Positions 18,008 through 27,433 are shown, counted from the first letter of the stretch. The stretch is DNA of 64,000 bases from an uncultured Clostridia bacterium (GCA_934501535.1 CAKSUM010000011.1:35572-99571); one strand, 5' to 3'. Made by a program: numbers and translations. Notes: generated from the sequence alone by a model not told the origin.

Positions 18008-18889
18008 ATGGATGCTTTTTTGCAAAACTGCCTTAACGGTATATCAATCGGCAGCAGTTATGCACTGATTGCTATTGGTTACACGATGGTTTACGGTATT
18101 CTTCGCCTTATAAATTTTGCTCACGGAGATATATTTATGATGGCAGGATACTTTATGATTATAGCCATGACGGACATGCTTCTGCCATGGTATGTTTCTA
18201 TTGTATTGGTAATTCTGGCGACGGTTCTTTTGGGCGTATTTACGGAAAAACTTGCATATAAACCGCTGCGCTCAGCACCGAGAATGTCTATAATGATTTC
18301 TGCAATCGGTGTTTCATATCTGCTTCAGAATTTGGCTACTTACTTATTTTCGGCTTTGCCGAAGTCATATCCATCGATAGGATTTTTGAGTCAGAAAATT
18401 GTAATCGGAAATATTTCTACCTCACTGGTAACATTTATTACTCCGATTTTGACAATATTGCTGGTAATCGGGCTTGTTATTCTTGTTAATAAAACAAAGA
18501 TAGGAATGGCTATGCGCGCAGTATCAAAGGATTTTGAAACAGCTCAGCTTATGGGTATAAAAATTAACAATGTCATCAGTATGACTTTTGTAATAGGAAG
18601 TGCGCTTGCGGCGATTGGTTCAATTCTTTACTTCATACCAAGACCGCAGGTTTATCCGCTTGCAGGTTCACTTCCGGGGCTTAAATGCTTTGTCGCCGCG
18701 GTTTTCGGCGGTATAGGTTCGGTTCCGGGCGCACTGCTCGGCGGATTTCTTATCGGCATATGCGAAACGTTTATAAAAGCGAGCGCATATTCCGAATTCA
18801 GCGATGCTTTCACGTTTGTAATTCTAATCGTGGTTCTGCTGTTTAAGCCGACCGGATTATTCGGTGAAAAAATTTCAGAGAAGGTGTAA
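18008..18889 (+). CDS. livH: branched-chain amino acid ABC transporter permease LivH
   Basis: Inner-membrane permease of 293 residues with about eight segments. The opening LNGISIGSSYALIAIGYTMVYGILRLINFAHGD region is a LivH hallmark, and the EAA-like cytoplasmic loop with MRAVSKDFETAQLMGI contacts the ATPases. I chose ATG 18008, which follows GGGAGG by 10 bases. Followed by livM after 3 bp. Confidence 0.94.
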   Translation: MDAFLQNCLNGISIGSSYALIAIGYTMVYGILRLINFAHGDIFMMAGYFMIIAMTDMLLPWYVSIVLVILATVLLGVFTEKLAYKPLRSAPRMSIMISAIGVSYLLQNLATYLFSALPKSYPSIGFLSQKIVIGNISTSLVTFITPILTILLVIGLVILVNKTKIGMAMRAVSKDFETAQLMGIKINNVISMTFVIGSALAAIGSILYFIPRPQVYPLAGSLPGLKCFVAAVFGGIGSVPGALLGGFLIGICETFIKASAYSEFSDAFTFVILIVVLLFKPTGLFGEKISEKV

Positions 18890-18892
18890 AAT

Positions 18893-19975
18893 ATGAAAAA
18901 ATCTACAAAAACTATCTGCTCTATAGCAGCTTTGGCAGTTCTTGCAGCGATCATATTTTATGCAGGAACTCTGCCTACAACCTCAATGTTTCGGACAACC
19001 TTTCAGATGGCGTCCATTTATGCGCTTCTGGCGGTTTCGATGAATTTGTTAAACGGAATAACAGGTCAGTTTTCGCTTGGACAGGCGGGATTTATGACGC
19101 TTGGTGCATACACATATGCGATTTTGACAATTCCTGTTGCGGCACGGCCGAGCGTTTACTATCTTTACGGTATTGCGCCGTGGCTTGAAAACGTTGTATT
19201 GCCTATTCCGGCGGCGCTTGTTGTTGGGGGATTGGTCGCGGCTTTGTTTGCAGCGCTTATAGGCGCACCGGTTTTAAGGCTTAAAAGCGATTATTTCGCT
19301 ATTGCGACTCTCGGATTTGCAGAAGTGGTGCGTATTGTTGTGGCAAGCTCGTGGCTGAACACCATAACAAACGGTTCGCTTGGACTTAACAATATCCCGA
19401 GCTTTAAATCATATTATGCGATTTTTGTTGTTGTAATACTGTGCATTGCGATTATGTGTCTTATAAAAAATTCGACCTACGGAAGAAGCTTTAAGGCTAT
19501 CCGTGATGATGAAATTGCAGCTGAGGCAATGGGTATCAATCTTGCCAAAACAAAGCTGTTGTCATTTGTCATCAGTTCGTTTTTTGCAGGTATAGGCGGT
19601 GCACTGCTCGCTATGTATTTAAAAGCGGTTTCCGCAACAACATTCACGCTTGCAACAGCAACATATTATATCTTGCTGATGGTTGTAATAGGCGGTATGG
19701 GAAGTATTTCCGGAAGTATAATAGCGTCATTTTTGGTAATTTTTGCCAAAGAATGGTGGCTGAGATTTTTGGACGCACCGGCATACATCGGCGGTGTGCA
19801 GGTTCCGCTGCTGAGAAGCGGTTTCCGTATGGTTATTTTCTCAATTGTTCTGATGATTGTCGTGCTTTTCTTCCGAAAAGGAATTATGGGCGATAATGAG
19901 ATAACCTGGGAAGGTATTCACCGGTTCTTTACCGGAAGGAAGAAGAACAAGGAGGTGTCCGGGAATGCCAAATAA
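18893..19975 (+). CDS. livM: branched-chain amino acid ABC transporter permease LivM
   Basis: Second permease, 360 residues and about ten segments. NLLNGITGQFSLGQAGFMTLGAY, the coupling loop FKAIRDDEIAAEAMGIN and the GGMGSISGSI turn are typical. It overlaps livG by 11 bp. Confidence 0.94.
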   Translation: MKKSTKTICSIAALAVLAAIIFYAGTLPTTSMFRTTFQMASIYALLAVSMNLLNGITGQFSLGQAGFMTLGAYTYAILTIPVAARPSVYYLYGIAPWLENVVLPIPAALVVGGLVAALFAALIGAPVLRLKSDYFAIATLGFAEVVRIVVASSWLNTITNGSLGLNNIPSFKSYYAIFVVVILCIAIMCLIKNSTYGRSFKAIRDDEIAAEAMGINLAKTKLLSFVISSFFAGIGGALLAMYLKAVSATTFTLATATYYILLMVVIGGMGSISGSIIASFLVIFAKEWWLRFLDAPAYIGGVQVPLLRSGFRMVIFSIVLMIVVLFFRKGIMGDNEITWEGIHRFFTGRKKNKEVSGNAK

Positions 19976-20813
19976 TGTACTTCATATTGAAAACGCGGTA
20001 ATGCAGTTCGGCGGCGTTGTTGCGGTGAATAATCTTAACTTGGATATTAACGAGGGCGAAATCGTCACCCTTATCGGGCCGAACGGCGCCGGAAAAACAA
20101 CTGCATTTAACGTTGTAACGGGCGTTTATGCGCCGACAAACGGCTGCGTGGAATTTTACGGAAAAAGAATTGTTGAGAATTTCCCTAAGGGAAAAATGAA
20201 AAAACTGTATAAAGGCGAGCACAACGGAGAATACACAAAAACCATTGAGCCGACGCCTGATGTCATTACATCGCTGGGGATTGCAAGAACGTTTCAGAAT
20301 ATCCGTCTTTTCAAGAACCTTACAGTTTTTGAGAACGTGTTGATTGCAAAACATCTGCACAGACGTTCAAACCTGTTTACAGCGACATTTATGCTTAACG
20401 CAGCGGAGGAAAAGAAAAACAGGGAAGAAGTTATGAGTCTTCTTAAAATCCTCGAGCTTGACGGTGTCAAGGACGAAAAGGCAACCTCTCTTCCGTACGG
20501 TCAGCAGAGAAAGCTTGAAATAGCAAGAGCGCTGGCAACAAATCCGAAACTTTTGCTCCTTGATGAGCCGGCAGCCGGCATGAATCCGCAGGAAACCTTG
20601 GAGCTGACGGAATTTATCAGAAAAATCAAAAATGATTTTAACCTGACGGTGTTTATGATAGAGCATCATATGGATTTGGTAATGGGAATTTCAGACAGAA
20701 TATATGTGCTTGATTTCGGAAAGCTGATTGCACAGGGAACACCGGAGGAAGTCAGAAACAATCCGAAAGTAATTGAAGCATACTTGGGGGTGAGCGACGA
20801 TGCTGAAAATTGA
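19965..20813 (+). CDS. livG: branched-chain amino acid ABC transporter ATPase LivG
   Basis: ABC ATPase of 282 residues with Walker A GPNGAGKTT, signature LPYGQQRKLEIARAL and Walker B LLLLDEPAAGMNP. The C-terminal extension after HHMDLVMG is of the LivG/BCAT type. A basic insert (ENFPKGKMKKLYKGEHNGEY) of about 30 residues lies before GIARTFQNIRLF. Start follows GGAGGTG. Overlaps livF by 14 bp. Confidence 0.95.
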   Translation: MPNNVLHIENAVMQFGGVVAVNNLNLDINEGEIVTLIGPNGAGKTTAFNVVTGVYAPTNGCVEFYGKRIVENFPKGKMKKLYKGEHNGEYTKTIEPTPDVITSLGIARTFQNIRLFKNLTVFENVLIAKHLHRRSNLFTATFMLNAAEEKKNREEVMSLLKILELDGVKDEKATSLPYGQQRKLEIARALATNPKLLLLDEPAAGMNPQETLELTEFIRKIKNDFNLTVFMIEHHMDLVMGISDRIYVLDFGKLIAQGTPEEVRNNPKVIEAYLGVSDDAEN

Positions 20814-21498
20814 CAATCTTAAAGTAAATTACGGCGGAATTGAAGCCGTAAAGGGGATATCGTTTGAGGTGCCGGATAACAACATCGTGACGCTTATCGG
20901 AGCAAACGGTGCCGGAAAAAGCACCACGCTGCGCACAATTGCCGGAATTGTTAAAGCCGGCAGCGGATCAATAACGTATGACAATGCAGACATGCTTCAA
21001 AAGAAAACTCACGAAATTGTTGAAGCAGGTATCACTCTCGTGCCCGAGGGCAGACGCGTTTTTCCCGACCTGACGGTTCTGGAAAATATCAAAATCGGCG
21101 CATATTTGCGTAAAGATGACTTAAGTGATGATATCGCGCGTGTGTATGACCTTTTTCCGCGTCTGAAGGAACGTCACTGGCAGCTTGCCGGTACACTCTC
21201 CGGCGGTGAACAGCAGATGCTTGCCGTTGCCCGTGCGCTCATGGCAAAGCCCAAGCTGATAATGATGGACGAACCGTCGCTCGGACTTGCGCCTATCGTT
21301 GTACAGGGTATATTTGACATAATTAAGGAAATTCATAAACAGGGTGTTACTATTTTGCTTATTGAACAGAATGCGAATATGGCTCTGAAAACAGCGGACC
21401 TGGCATATGTCTTGGAAACGGGACGTATTACAATGTCCGGAACGGGAAAAGAACTGCTTTCCGATGAGAGAGTAAAAAAAGCTTATCTCGGAACGTGA
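20800..21498 (+). CDS. livF: branched-chain amino acid ABC transporter ATPase LivF
   Basis: Second ATPase, 232 residues: Walker A GANGAGKST, signature LSGGEQQMLAVARAL, Walker B LIMMDEPSLGLAP, and LLIEQNANMAL of the LivF group. Last gene of the operon, followed by a strong terminator. Confidence 0.95.
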   Translation: MLKIDNLKVNYGGIEAVKGISFEVPDNNIVTLIGANGAGKSTTLRTIAGIVKAGSGSITYDNADMLQKKTHEIVEAGITLVPEGRRVFPDLTVLENIKIGAYLRKDDLSDDIARVYDLFPRLKERHWQLAGTLSGGEQQMLAVARALMAKPKLIMMDEPSLGLAPIVVQGIFDIIKEIHKQGVTILLIEQNANMALKTADLAYVLETGRITMSGTGKELLSDERVKKAYLGT

Positions 21499-21503
21499 TA
21501 ATT

Positions 21504-21526
21504 CAGACCCTTCGGGGTCTGTTTTT
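21504..21526 (+). terminator. terminator of the liv operon
   Basis: CAGACCC-TTCG-GGGTCTG with a TTCG tetraloop and five T residues; 5 bases after the livF stop. Confidence 0.9.
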
Positions 21527-21599
21527 ACATAAAAGCACATTTTCCGTATATTGCATGGGAAATAAACAGATAACTTTTGTGTGCAAAGGAGGTTTTATT

Positions 21600-22664
21600 A
21601 TGAAAAAGGCTATAATTGCAATGAGCGGCGGAGTTGATTCAAGCGTTGCCGCATATCTTTGCGTAAAAGGCGGCTACGAATGTATCGGCGCGACCATGAA
21701 ACTGTTTGATAATGAAGATATAGGTAAAAAACAGGAAAAAACCTGTTGTTCCCTTGAGGACGTTGAAGATGCGCGCAGTGTTGCGTCTAAGCTCGGCATG
21801 CCGTATTATGTCTTTAATTTTACCGATGAATTTGATGAAAAAGTGATAAAAAAATTTATTCATGCCTATGAAACGGGCGCGACACCCAATCCGTGCATAG
21901 ACTGCAACCGCTACCTGAAATTTGAAAAGCTGTTTGTTCGCATGAAGGAAATCGGTTATGATTTTGTTGTAACCGGACATTATGCCCGTATTGAAAAGGA
22001 CGGAAACAGATTTTTGCTGAAAAAAGGTATAGATGACTCAAAAGATCAAAGTTATGTACTCTATTCTATGACGCAGGAACAGCTTGCACATACACTGTTT
22101 CCGCTTGGTGAATATACGAAAACACATATACGCGAAATTGCAGAAGAAAACGGTTTTATTAACGCGAAAAAACATGACAGTCAGGATATTTGCTTTGTCC
22201 CGGACGGCGATTATGCAGCTTTTATTGAGCAATATGCGGGTAAGGAGTATCCGGACGGCGATTTTGTAGATAAAAAAGGAAATCGGCTCGGTACACACAG
22301 AGGCATTATCCGGTACACCGTAGGACAGAGAAAAGGACTGGGACTCAGCTTGCCTGAGCCGATGTATGTTTGTTCAAAGGATATTGAAAAAAACAAAGTA
22401 GTCCTTTGCCGCAACGAAGAACTGTTTTCATCGCAGCTTGATGCAGACGATTTTAACTGGATTGCATTTGAAAATCCGCCTGAAACGATAACTGCAAAGG
22501 CGCGTATCCGCTATAATCAGCGTGAAGAAGCGGCAAAAATTACCGTTACCGGCGATAAAAACGTTCATATTGAATTTGAAAAGCCGCAAAGAGCGATTGC
22601 GAAGGGACAGGCTGTTGTTGTGTATGACGGCGACGTTGTTTTGGGCGGCGGCACAATTAAATAA
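21600..22664 (+). CDS. mnmA: tRNA (uridine-34) 2-thiouridylase
   Basis: Adenylates and thiolates wobble uridine 34 of tRNA-Glu, -Gln and -Lys. 354 residues from the ATG after CAAAGGAGG. The PP-loop SGGVDSS lies at 9-15, and the two catalytic cysteines are in NPCIDCNRYLKF and SQDICFV. The C-terminal beta-barrel (KGLGLSLPEPMYV onward) is complete. A frame opening at 21495 would add 35 residues that overlap the liv terminator and is not the start. Confidence 0.95.
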   Translation: MKKAIIAMSGGVDSSVAAYLCVKGGYECIGATMKLFDNEDIGKKQEKTCCSLEDVEDARSVASKLGMPYYVFNFTDEFDEKVIKKFIHAYETGATPNPCIDCNRYLKFEKLFVRMKEIGYDFVVTGHYARIEKDGNRFLLKKGIDDSKDQSYVLYSMTQEQLAHTLFPLGEYTKTHIREIAEENGFINAKKHDSQDICFVPDGDYAAFIEQYAGKEYPDGDFVDKKGNRLGTHRGIIRYTVGQRKGLGLSLPEPMYVCSKDIEKNKVVLCRNEELFSSQLDADDFNWIAFENPPETITAKARIRYNQREEAAKITVTGDKNVHIEFEKPQRAIAKGQAVVVYDGDVVLGGGTIK

Positions 22665-22747
22665 TTCTTAGCGAAAGCTATATCATTATGCCGACATTAA
22701 ACTTTTATCCGCAGATTAAATATTTTTATACAATAATTTTCTGTCAG

Positions 22748-22793
22748 AAAAATCTTCGTACATTATTTTCTGTGATGTTCGGAGATTTTTTTA
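22748..22793 (+). terminator. probable terminator after mnmA
   Basis: AAAAATCTTCG (22748-22758) pairs with CGGAGATTTTT (22780-22790, one G-U) around a 21-base loop; T residues follow. The rest of the 243-bp gap is A/T-rich and holds no supported gene. Confidence 0.55.
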
Positions 22794-22907
22794 TATCTTT
22801 CAATTATTTTTTTAAAGAGTATAAAAAAAGACAGTTTTTATACAACAAAATACATATACAAAAAAGATTTTTTATGATATTATAAAAGAAAAAACGGAGG
22901 AATAATT

Positions 22908-24125
22908 ATGAAAGAGATTAATGTTGCCGTAATCGGGCTGGGCGGCAGAGGAAAAGGAAACCTTGCCTGCATACAGCATATTGACGGAGTGTTTGTACGT
23001 GCGGTATGCGACCTATATGAGGACAGATGCGATGAGGGTGTTCAGATTGTGAAGAATGCGGGATTTCCCGAACCATACAAAAGCTGTGATTACACTGAGG
23101 TTATAAACCGCAGTGACGTAGATGTTGTGATGGTTTTCACAAGCTGGGAAACACATATAAAAATAGCGATTGACGCCATGAAACAGGGAAAAGCAGTAGG
23201 CATGGAGGTCGGAGGAGCAGCAACCGTTGACGAGTGCTGGGATCTTGTGCACACATGGGAGGAAACAAAAGTTCCGTTCATGATGCTTGAAAATTGCTGT
23301 TACGGCAAAAATGAACTTATGGTAAGAAACATGGTCAGAAGCGGACTGTTCGGCGAAATAGTTCACTGCCACGGCGCATATGCGCATGACCTGCGCGAAG
23401 AAGTCGGAAAAGGCAAGGAAAACAGACATTACAGACTCAATCACTACCTGAATGAAAATTGTGAAAATTATCCGACTCATGATTTGGGCCCGATTGCAAA
23501 AATACTTGATATTAACCGCGGAAACCGTATGGTGCGGCTTGTATCGATGGCGTCAAAGGCTGCCGGAATGAAGAGATACATAAAGGACAGGGAAGAAATA
23601 TTTGAAAACAAAGAATTAATCGGCAAGGATTTTGCGCAGGGCGATATCGTAAATACCCTTATAAAATGCGAAAACGGTGAAACGATTTCACTGACTCTCG
23701 ACACAACGCTGCCGCGTTCGTACAGCAGAGAATTTACCGTTCGCGGAACACGCGGAATGTATGAAGAAAATACAAATTCCGTATATCTTGACGGCGAGCC
23801 GGAGAGTTTTATAACCGTGGAGCACTATAAAAAAGTTATTGATAACGCAAAAGAATATGAGGAACGTTATATGCCCGAGTTTTATAAAACCATGACGGAA
23901 AAAGTTCGGGAAATGGGACATGACGGCATGGATTACTATGACTTTACCGAATTTTTCAAAGCGTTGTCAGAGGGCAAGCCTATGCCGATAGATGTGTATG
24001 ATGCAGCGAGCTGGATGTGCATAAGTGCGCTGACAAAGGAGTCTATCGCAAAGGGCAATATTCCGGTCGAAATTCCGGACTTCACATGCGGAGCGTGGAA
24101 AACAAGAGAGCGATTTGATGTCTGA
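22908..24125 (+). CDS. Gfo/Idh/MocA family protein, GH109-like
   Basis: NAD-dependent oxidoreductase fold. Residues 5-13 (VAVIGLGGRGKG region) bind NAD, and the EVGGAAT segment replaces the usual EKP. The segment NCENYPTHDLGPIAKILDINRGN resembles that of family GH109 enzymes, which cleave N-acetylgalactosaminides by an NAD-dependent oxidation-elimination route; ordinary sugar dehydrogenases lack it. 405 residues, no signal peptide. It stands alone between terminators, with ribosome site CGGAGG. A plain sugar dehydrogenase remains possible. Confidence 0.75.
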   Translation: MKEINVAVIGLGGRGKGNLACIQHIDGVFVRAVCDLYEDRCDEGVQIVKNAGFPEPYKSCDYTEVINRSDVDVVMVFTSWETHIKIAIDAMKQGKAVGMEVGGAATVDECWDLVHTWEETKVPFMMLENCCYGKNELMVRNMVRSGLFGEIVHCHGAYAHDLREEVGKGKENRHYRLNHYLNENCENYPTHDLGPIAKILDINRGNRMVRLVSMASKAAGMKRYIKDREEIFENKELIGKDFAQGDIVNTLIKCENGETISLTLDTTLPRSYSREFTVRGTRGMYEENTNSVYLDGEPESFITVEHYKKVIDNAKEYEERYMPEFYKTMTEKVREMGHDGMDYYDFTEFFKALSEGKPMPIDVYDAASWMCISALTKESIAKGNIPVEIPDFTCGAWKTRERFDV

Positions 24126-24132
24126 TAAAAAA

Positions 24133-24165
24133 GGGAATAACCGTGTATGCGGTTATTCCCGATTT
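24133..24165. terminator. bidirectional terminator
   Basis: GGGAATAACCG (24133-24143) and CGGTTATTCCC (24150-24160), an 11-bp perfect stem with a T run on the right and an A run on the left. It can serve both the GH109-like gene and the convergent mltG gene. Confidence 0.9.
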
Positions 24166-24166
24166 T

Positions 24167-25198
24167 TTATTTTTGCGAGCCGGTGTGCTCGCTGTAGGTT
24201 TCCGTAAATATGTGACTTCCGTCATTTTTCTGCGTATCGGTGTGGTAGTACAGATAGCTGTGCTTTGACGGCGAATTTGCCGCTTTGATGGATTTAATTG
24301 ACGGGTTACAGATAGGCCCCGGCGGCAAACCTTTATATTTATAGGTATTATATTTTGAATCGGTTTCGAGATTTTTGTAATACACCTTATCAACATTATA
24401 CAGACCGTCTGAAATTGCATACACTACGGTTGCGTCAATTTGAAGAAGCATATCTGCTTTCAGTCTGTTTTCGATTACGCCGGCAATAGTGCTTCGTTCG
24501 GAATCGATTTTTGCCTCGCGTTCGATGATTGAAGCTTTTGTTACGGTTTCGTACAGCTTATCCGCAGAAATATTAAGCGACGCCGTTTGTTTTTCAAATT
24601 CTTTGAGCATTGTGTCTATAACCGTTTTTGCGTCTGCGTCCGAATAAAATTCATATGTTGACGGGTATAAAAATCCCTGAAGGCGATATTTTATGTTTTT
24701 GTCATTTGGCACAGATTCGAGAAAAGAGTAACTGTAATCCGATTTCAGCGCTTCTTCAAATTCATTGTCGGTGCAAAGACCCTGGCTGCACACACGTTCT
24801 TTGATTTTTTCAACGGAAAATCCCTCGGGAATTGTGAGTGTAACGGTATTCTTTTTAGCGCCTTTTGTCGCCAGGGTTTCAAATATGTTGTCGAGAGAGT
24901 CGCCTTTGTCGAATTTAAAAGTTCCGTACTGAAGCTTGCCTTTATAGTCGGAAAGCGACAGGCGCAGCAAAAACCACAGCTTACTGCGGATTACGCCCTC
25001 GTCCTTCAGCTGTTCGGCAATTTGTGACGATGCGGAACCTTCATCTATTGTTACCGTCACCGTGCCCTTGCCGACAAACGGATTTATAATTATAATGGCA
25101 ATGATTGCAGCGGCAAGAATTGAAATGCCGGCAATCATCTTTTTGTTTTTACGCTTTTTTACGCGTTTTCTGCTAAATTTTTTTGTTTGATTTTCCAT
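24167..25198 (-). CDS. mltG: endolytic peptidoglycan transglycosylase MltG
   Basis: Membrane-anchored lytic transglycosylase (YceG family) that cuts nascent glycan strands. A basic cytoplasmic start (KRVKKRKNKK) precedes one membrane segment at about 21-40; a LysM-like domain follows, then the catalytic domain with the key glutamate in SIIEREAK (Glu226) and the conserved GLPPGPICNPS and SKHSYLYY motifs. 343 residues from the ATG at 25198, which is preceded by AGAGG; a start 12 codons upstream is less likely. It follows obgE by 13 bp. Confidence 0.93.
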   Translation of the reverse strand: MENQTKKFSRKRVKKRKNKKMIAGISILAAAIIAIIIINPFVGKGTVTVTIDEGSASSQIAEQLKDEGVIRSKLWFLLRLSLSDYKGKLQYGTFKFDKGDSLDNIFETLATKGAKKNTVTLTIPEGFSVEKIKERVCSQGLCTDNEFEEALKSDYSYSFLESVPNDKNIKYRLQGFLYPSTYEFYSDADAKTVIDTMLKEFEKQTASLNISADKLYETVTKASIIEREAKIDSERSTIAGVIENRLKADMLLQIDATVVYAISDGLYNVDKVYYKNLETDSKYNTYKYKGLPPGPICNPSIKSIKAANSPSKHSYLYYHTDTQKNDGSHIFTETYSEHTGSQK

Positions 25199-25211
25199 AC
25201 ATTTTCCTCTT

Positions 25212-26492
25212 TTACCATACAAATGAAAATTCAAGATCGCCTATGCGCACGGTATCGTTTTCTTTGATACCTGCTTCGGTCAAAGCATCGATGACACCGC
25301 GGTTCTTAAGCGCGTTCTGGAAGAACTGCAGACTTTCGTTATCGGAGAAATTGACGCTTCCGCCGACAGCTTCAATCCATGAGCCGGAAACAACAAATAC
25401 GTCGCCGTCGCGGCTGATTTCAAAGCCTTTATCGGTTTTGTCGGTAAATTCTTCTTCATTAATATCAAGCTCAACGGGAAATTCCTTGACCGGCGGCAGT
25501 TTTTGAAGTTCTGTGTAAACGTATTTCATCAGCTCCGAAACGCCTTTGTTTGTCGCGGCGGAAATCGGGAAAACCGCATAGCCGCGTTTTTTCATTTCGG
25601 CAATAAAATCGTTGTAAACAGACTCGTCCTGCAGGATGTCGGTTTTGTTGGCTGCGACTATCTGCGGTCTTTGTTCAAGCTCCATATCGTATTTAACCAA
25701 TTCGCTGTTTATTATGTCGAAGTCCTCAATAGGATTTCTGCCCTCAATTCCCGATACGTCAACAACGTGAATTAAAAGCCTCGTGCGTTCGATGTGCCGG
25801 AGAAATTCATGCCCCAGCCCGACACCCTCGCTTGCGCCCTCGATAATTCCCGGAATATCGGCGAGAACGAAGCTCATGTGTTCGTCAAGAGATACAACGC
25901 CGAGGTTTGGTTCAAGGGTTGTAAAATGGTAGTTTGCGATTTTGGGGTCGGCTTTGGTTGTGCGTGAAAGGATTGTGGACTTGCCTACATTCGGAAATCC
26001 TACAAGACCGACATCGGCAAGCAATTTTAGTTCAAGGTAAACTTCGCGTTCGCTGCCTTTCTGACCGTTTTTTGCGAAATTGGGGGTCTGGCGTGTTGCC
26101 GTGGCAAAATGAGCATTGCCCCAGCCGCCGTTTCCGCCTTTTGCCAATATAACGTCTTTTTCGGGGTCATAGAGGTCGGCAATAATTTTGCCGGTATTTA
26201 CATCGCGGACAATTGTCCCCTGCGGAACGGATATAATGATGTCTGCACCGCGCTTCCCGTTCATTCGGTTGCCCATACCGGACTGACCGCTTTCCGCGAC
26301 ATATTTTCTTTTGTAGCGGAAATCCATTAAGGTTGTAAGCCCGGGATTTACTCGGAATATTACATTTCCGCCTTTTCCGCCGTCACCGCCGTCCGGACCG
26401 CCGGCAGCAACATATTTTTCGCGGTGAAATGCTATTGCGCCGTTTCCGCCGTTACCGGCTTTAATATAAATTTTTGCTTTGTCTGTAAACAT
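25212..26492 (-). CDS. obgE: Obg family GTPase
   Basis: Ribosome-assembly GTPase. Order: glycine-rich Obg fold (1-158, with GPDGGDGGKGG), GTPase domain with GFPNVGKST, DIPGIIEGA and NKTD, and the C-terminal OCT domain (about 345-426) of Gram-positive Obg. 426 residues, normal. First gene of the obgE-mltG unit. Confidence 0.97.
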   Translation of the reverse strand: MFTDKAKIYIKAGNGGNGAIAFHREKYVAAGGPDGGDGGKGGNVIFRVNPGLTTLMDFRYKRKYVAESGQSGMGNRMNGKRGADIIISVPQGTIVRDVNTGKIIADLYDPEKDVILAKGGNGGWGNAHFATATRQTPNFAKNGQKGSEREVYLELKLLADVGLVGFPNVGKSTILSRTTKADPKIANYHFTTLEPNLGVVSLDEHMSFVLADIPGIIEGASEGVGLGHEFLRHIERTRLLIHVVDVSGIEGRNPIEDFDIINSELVKYDMELEQRPQIVAANKTDILQDESVYNDFIAEMKKRGYAVFPISAATNKGVSELMKYVYTELQKLPPVKEFPVELDINEEEFTDKTDKGFEISRDGDVFVVSGSWIEAVGGSVNFSDNESLQFFQNALKNRGVIDALTEAGIKENDTVRIGDLEFSFVW

Positions 26493-26531
26493 TTTTTCTG
26501 CTCCGTTCCTTTTTTCTGTAGCTTAACCATT

Positions 26532-26560
26532 ATTATACCATATAATGCAAAATTTGTAAA
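26532..26560 (-). promoter_or_regulatory. sigma-A promoter of obgE-mltG
   Basis: Minus strand TTTACA (26555-26560), 17 bases, TATAAT (26532-26537), about 40 bases from the obgE ATG. Confidence 0.75.
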
Positions 26561-26648
26561 TAGGTGTTTTTTTCTGCGGAAATATGGGACAATGGGACGT
26601 GCAGAATGTTAAAAAAAGTGCATATAAATTATCCGAGGTGAGTTTTAT

Positions 26649-27284
26649 ATGCTGGAATTAATTGTAAATCTTTTCAATAACGTTATGCTGCTGCTCGGTT
26701 TTGTCGGGGGAGGAAATGCATTCCCGAAACCGCTTTCCGCAGCGGAGGAACGCAAATACGTTGCGCTTTTGGCGGAGGGAAACGAAGATGCAAAAAATAT
26801 TTTGATTGAGCATAATTTGAGACTTGTGGCGCATATTGCCAAAAAATATGCAAGCGATAAAGAGAGCATGGACGATTTAATTTCGGTAGGAACGATAGGG
26901 CTGATAAAGGGAGTCAACACCTTTGATGCGGCGAAAACATCAAAACTGACAACGTATATTGCCCGGTGCATCGAAAACGAGGTTCTTATGCTTTTGCGTC
27001 TGTCGAAGAAAACTGCAAACGATGTTTCACTTGAAGAATGTATCGGCACGGATAAAGAGGGGAATAATATGACCTTTTCGGATATTCTTCCGGCTGATGT
27101 AGATGATATTTCGGACGCCGTTGCGCTGAAAATCAACATAAAAAAACTGTATGAAGCCATGAATGAGGTTTTGTCGCCCGATGAAAAAAATATCCTGTGC
27201 TGGCGTTACGGTCTGAATAATGAAAGAAAAAAGACTCAAAAAGAAATTTCAAAATTACTTGGTATATCGCGCTCATACGTATAG
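26649..27284 (+). CDS. sigK: sporulation sigma factor K, cut within region 4.2
   Basis: Late mother-cell sigma factor. Residues 1-20 are the hydrophobic pro-sequence removed by SpoIVFB, followed by NAFPKPLSAAEERKY, then region 2 (IEHNLRLVAHIAKKY, DDLISVGTIGLIKG, KLTTYIARCIENEVLM) and region 4.1. In intact SigK the helix continues LGISRSYVSRIEKRAL and about 25 more residues; here translation stops right after GISRSYV. The recognition helix is therefore incomplete and this protein alone should not bind -35 sequences. ICE-type genes follow at once, which fits a skin-like intervening element or a decayed insertion. The 3' part of sigK was not found in the window. Ribosome site GAGGTG; CATATAAAT at 26621 resembles a sigma-E -10 box. 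Confidence 0.88.
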   Translation: MLELIVNLFNNVMLLLGFVGGGNAFPKPLSAAEERKYVALLAEGNEDAKNILIEHNLRLVAHIAKKYASDKESMDDLISVGTIGLIKGVNTFDAAKTSKLTTYIARCIENEVLMLLRLSKKTANDVSLEECIGTDKEGNNMTFSDILPADVDDISDAVALKINIKKLYEAMNEVLSPDEKNILCWRYGLNNERKKTQKEISKLLGISRSYV

Positions 27285-27291
27285 GAGCGCG
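27268..27291 (+). other. dyad at the sigK break point, possible attachment site
   Basis: CGCGCTC (27268-27274) and GAGCGCG (27285-27291) are perfect inverted arms; between them lies ATACGTAT, itself a palindrome. The sigK reading frame ends in the centre. Serine-recombinase attachment sites are often imperfect dyads, so this may be attL or attR. Confidence 0.4.
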
Positions 27292-27381
27292 GATATTGTA
27301 AGTAGCGGCAAAAATGGCTTAAAACCTTGCGTTTTGGGCATTTGAAAAAAATAATATAAGCGATCGTTTATCAATTGTGAT

Positions 27382-27408
27382 GAGTATTACAAAATGTAAT
27401 GCTCTTTT
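27382..27408 (+). terminator. terminator-like hairpin before repA
   Basis: GAGTATTAC-AAAAT-GTAATGCTC (9 bp, one G-U) followed by five T residues. It ends 25 bases before the repA ATG, so it could end sigK-strand transcription or attenuate repA. Confidence 0.6.
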
Positions 27409-27433
27409 TATTTTGAAAAAGGAGGGAAAAGAA

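Noticed and set aside
22688..22885. 65-codon frame between mnmA and the GH109-like gene
   Set aside because: A/T-rich, overlaps the probable mnmA terminator, no ribosome site, low-complexity F/Y/K translation.
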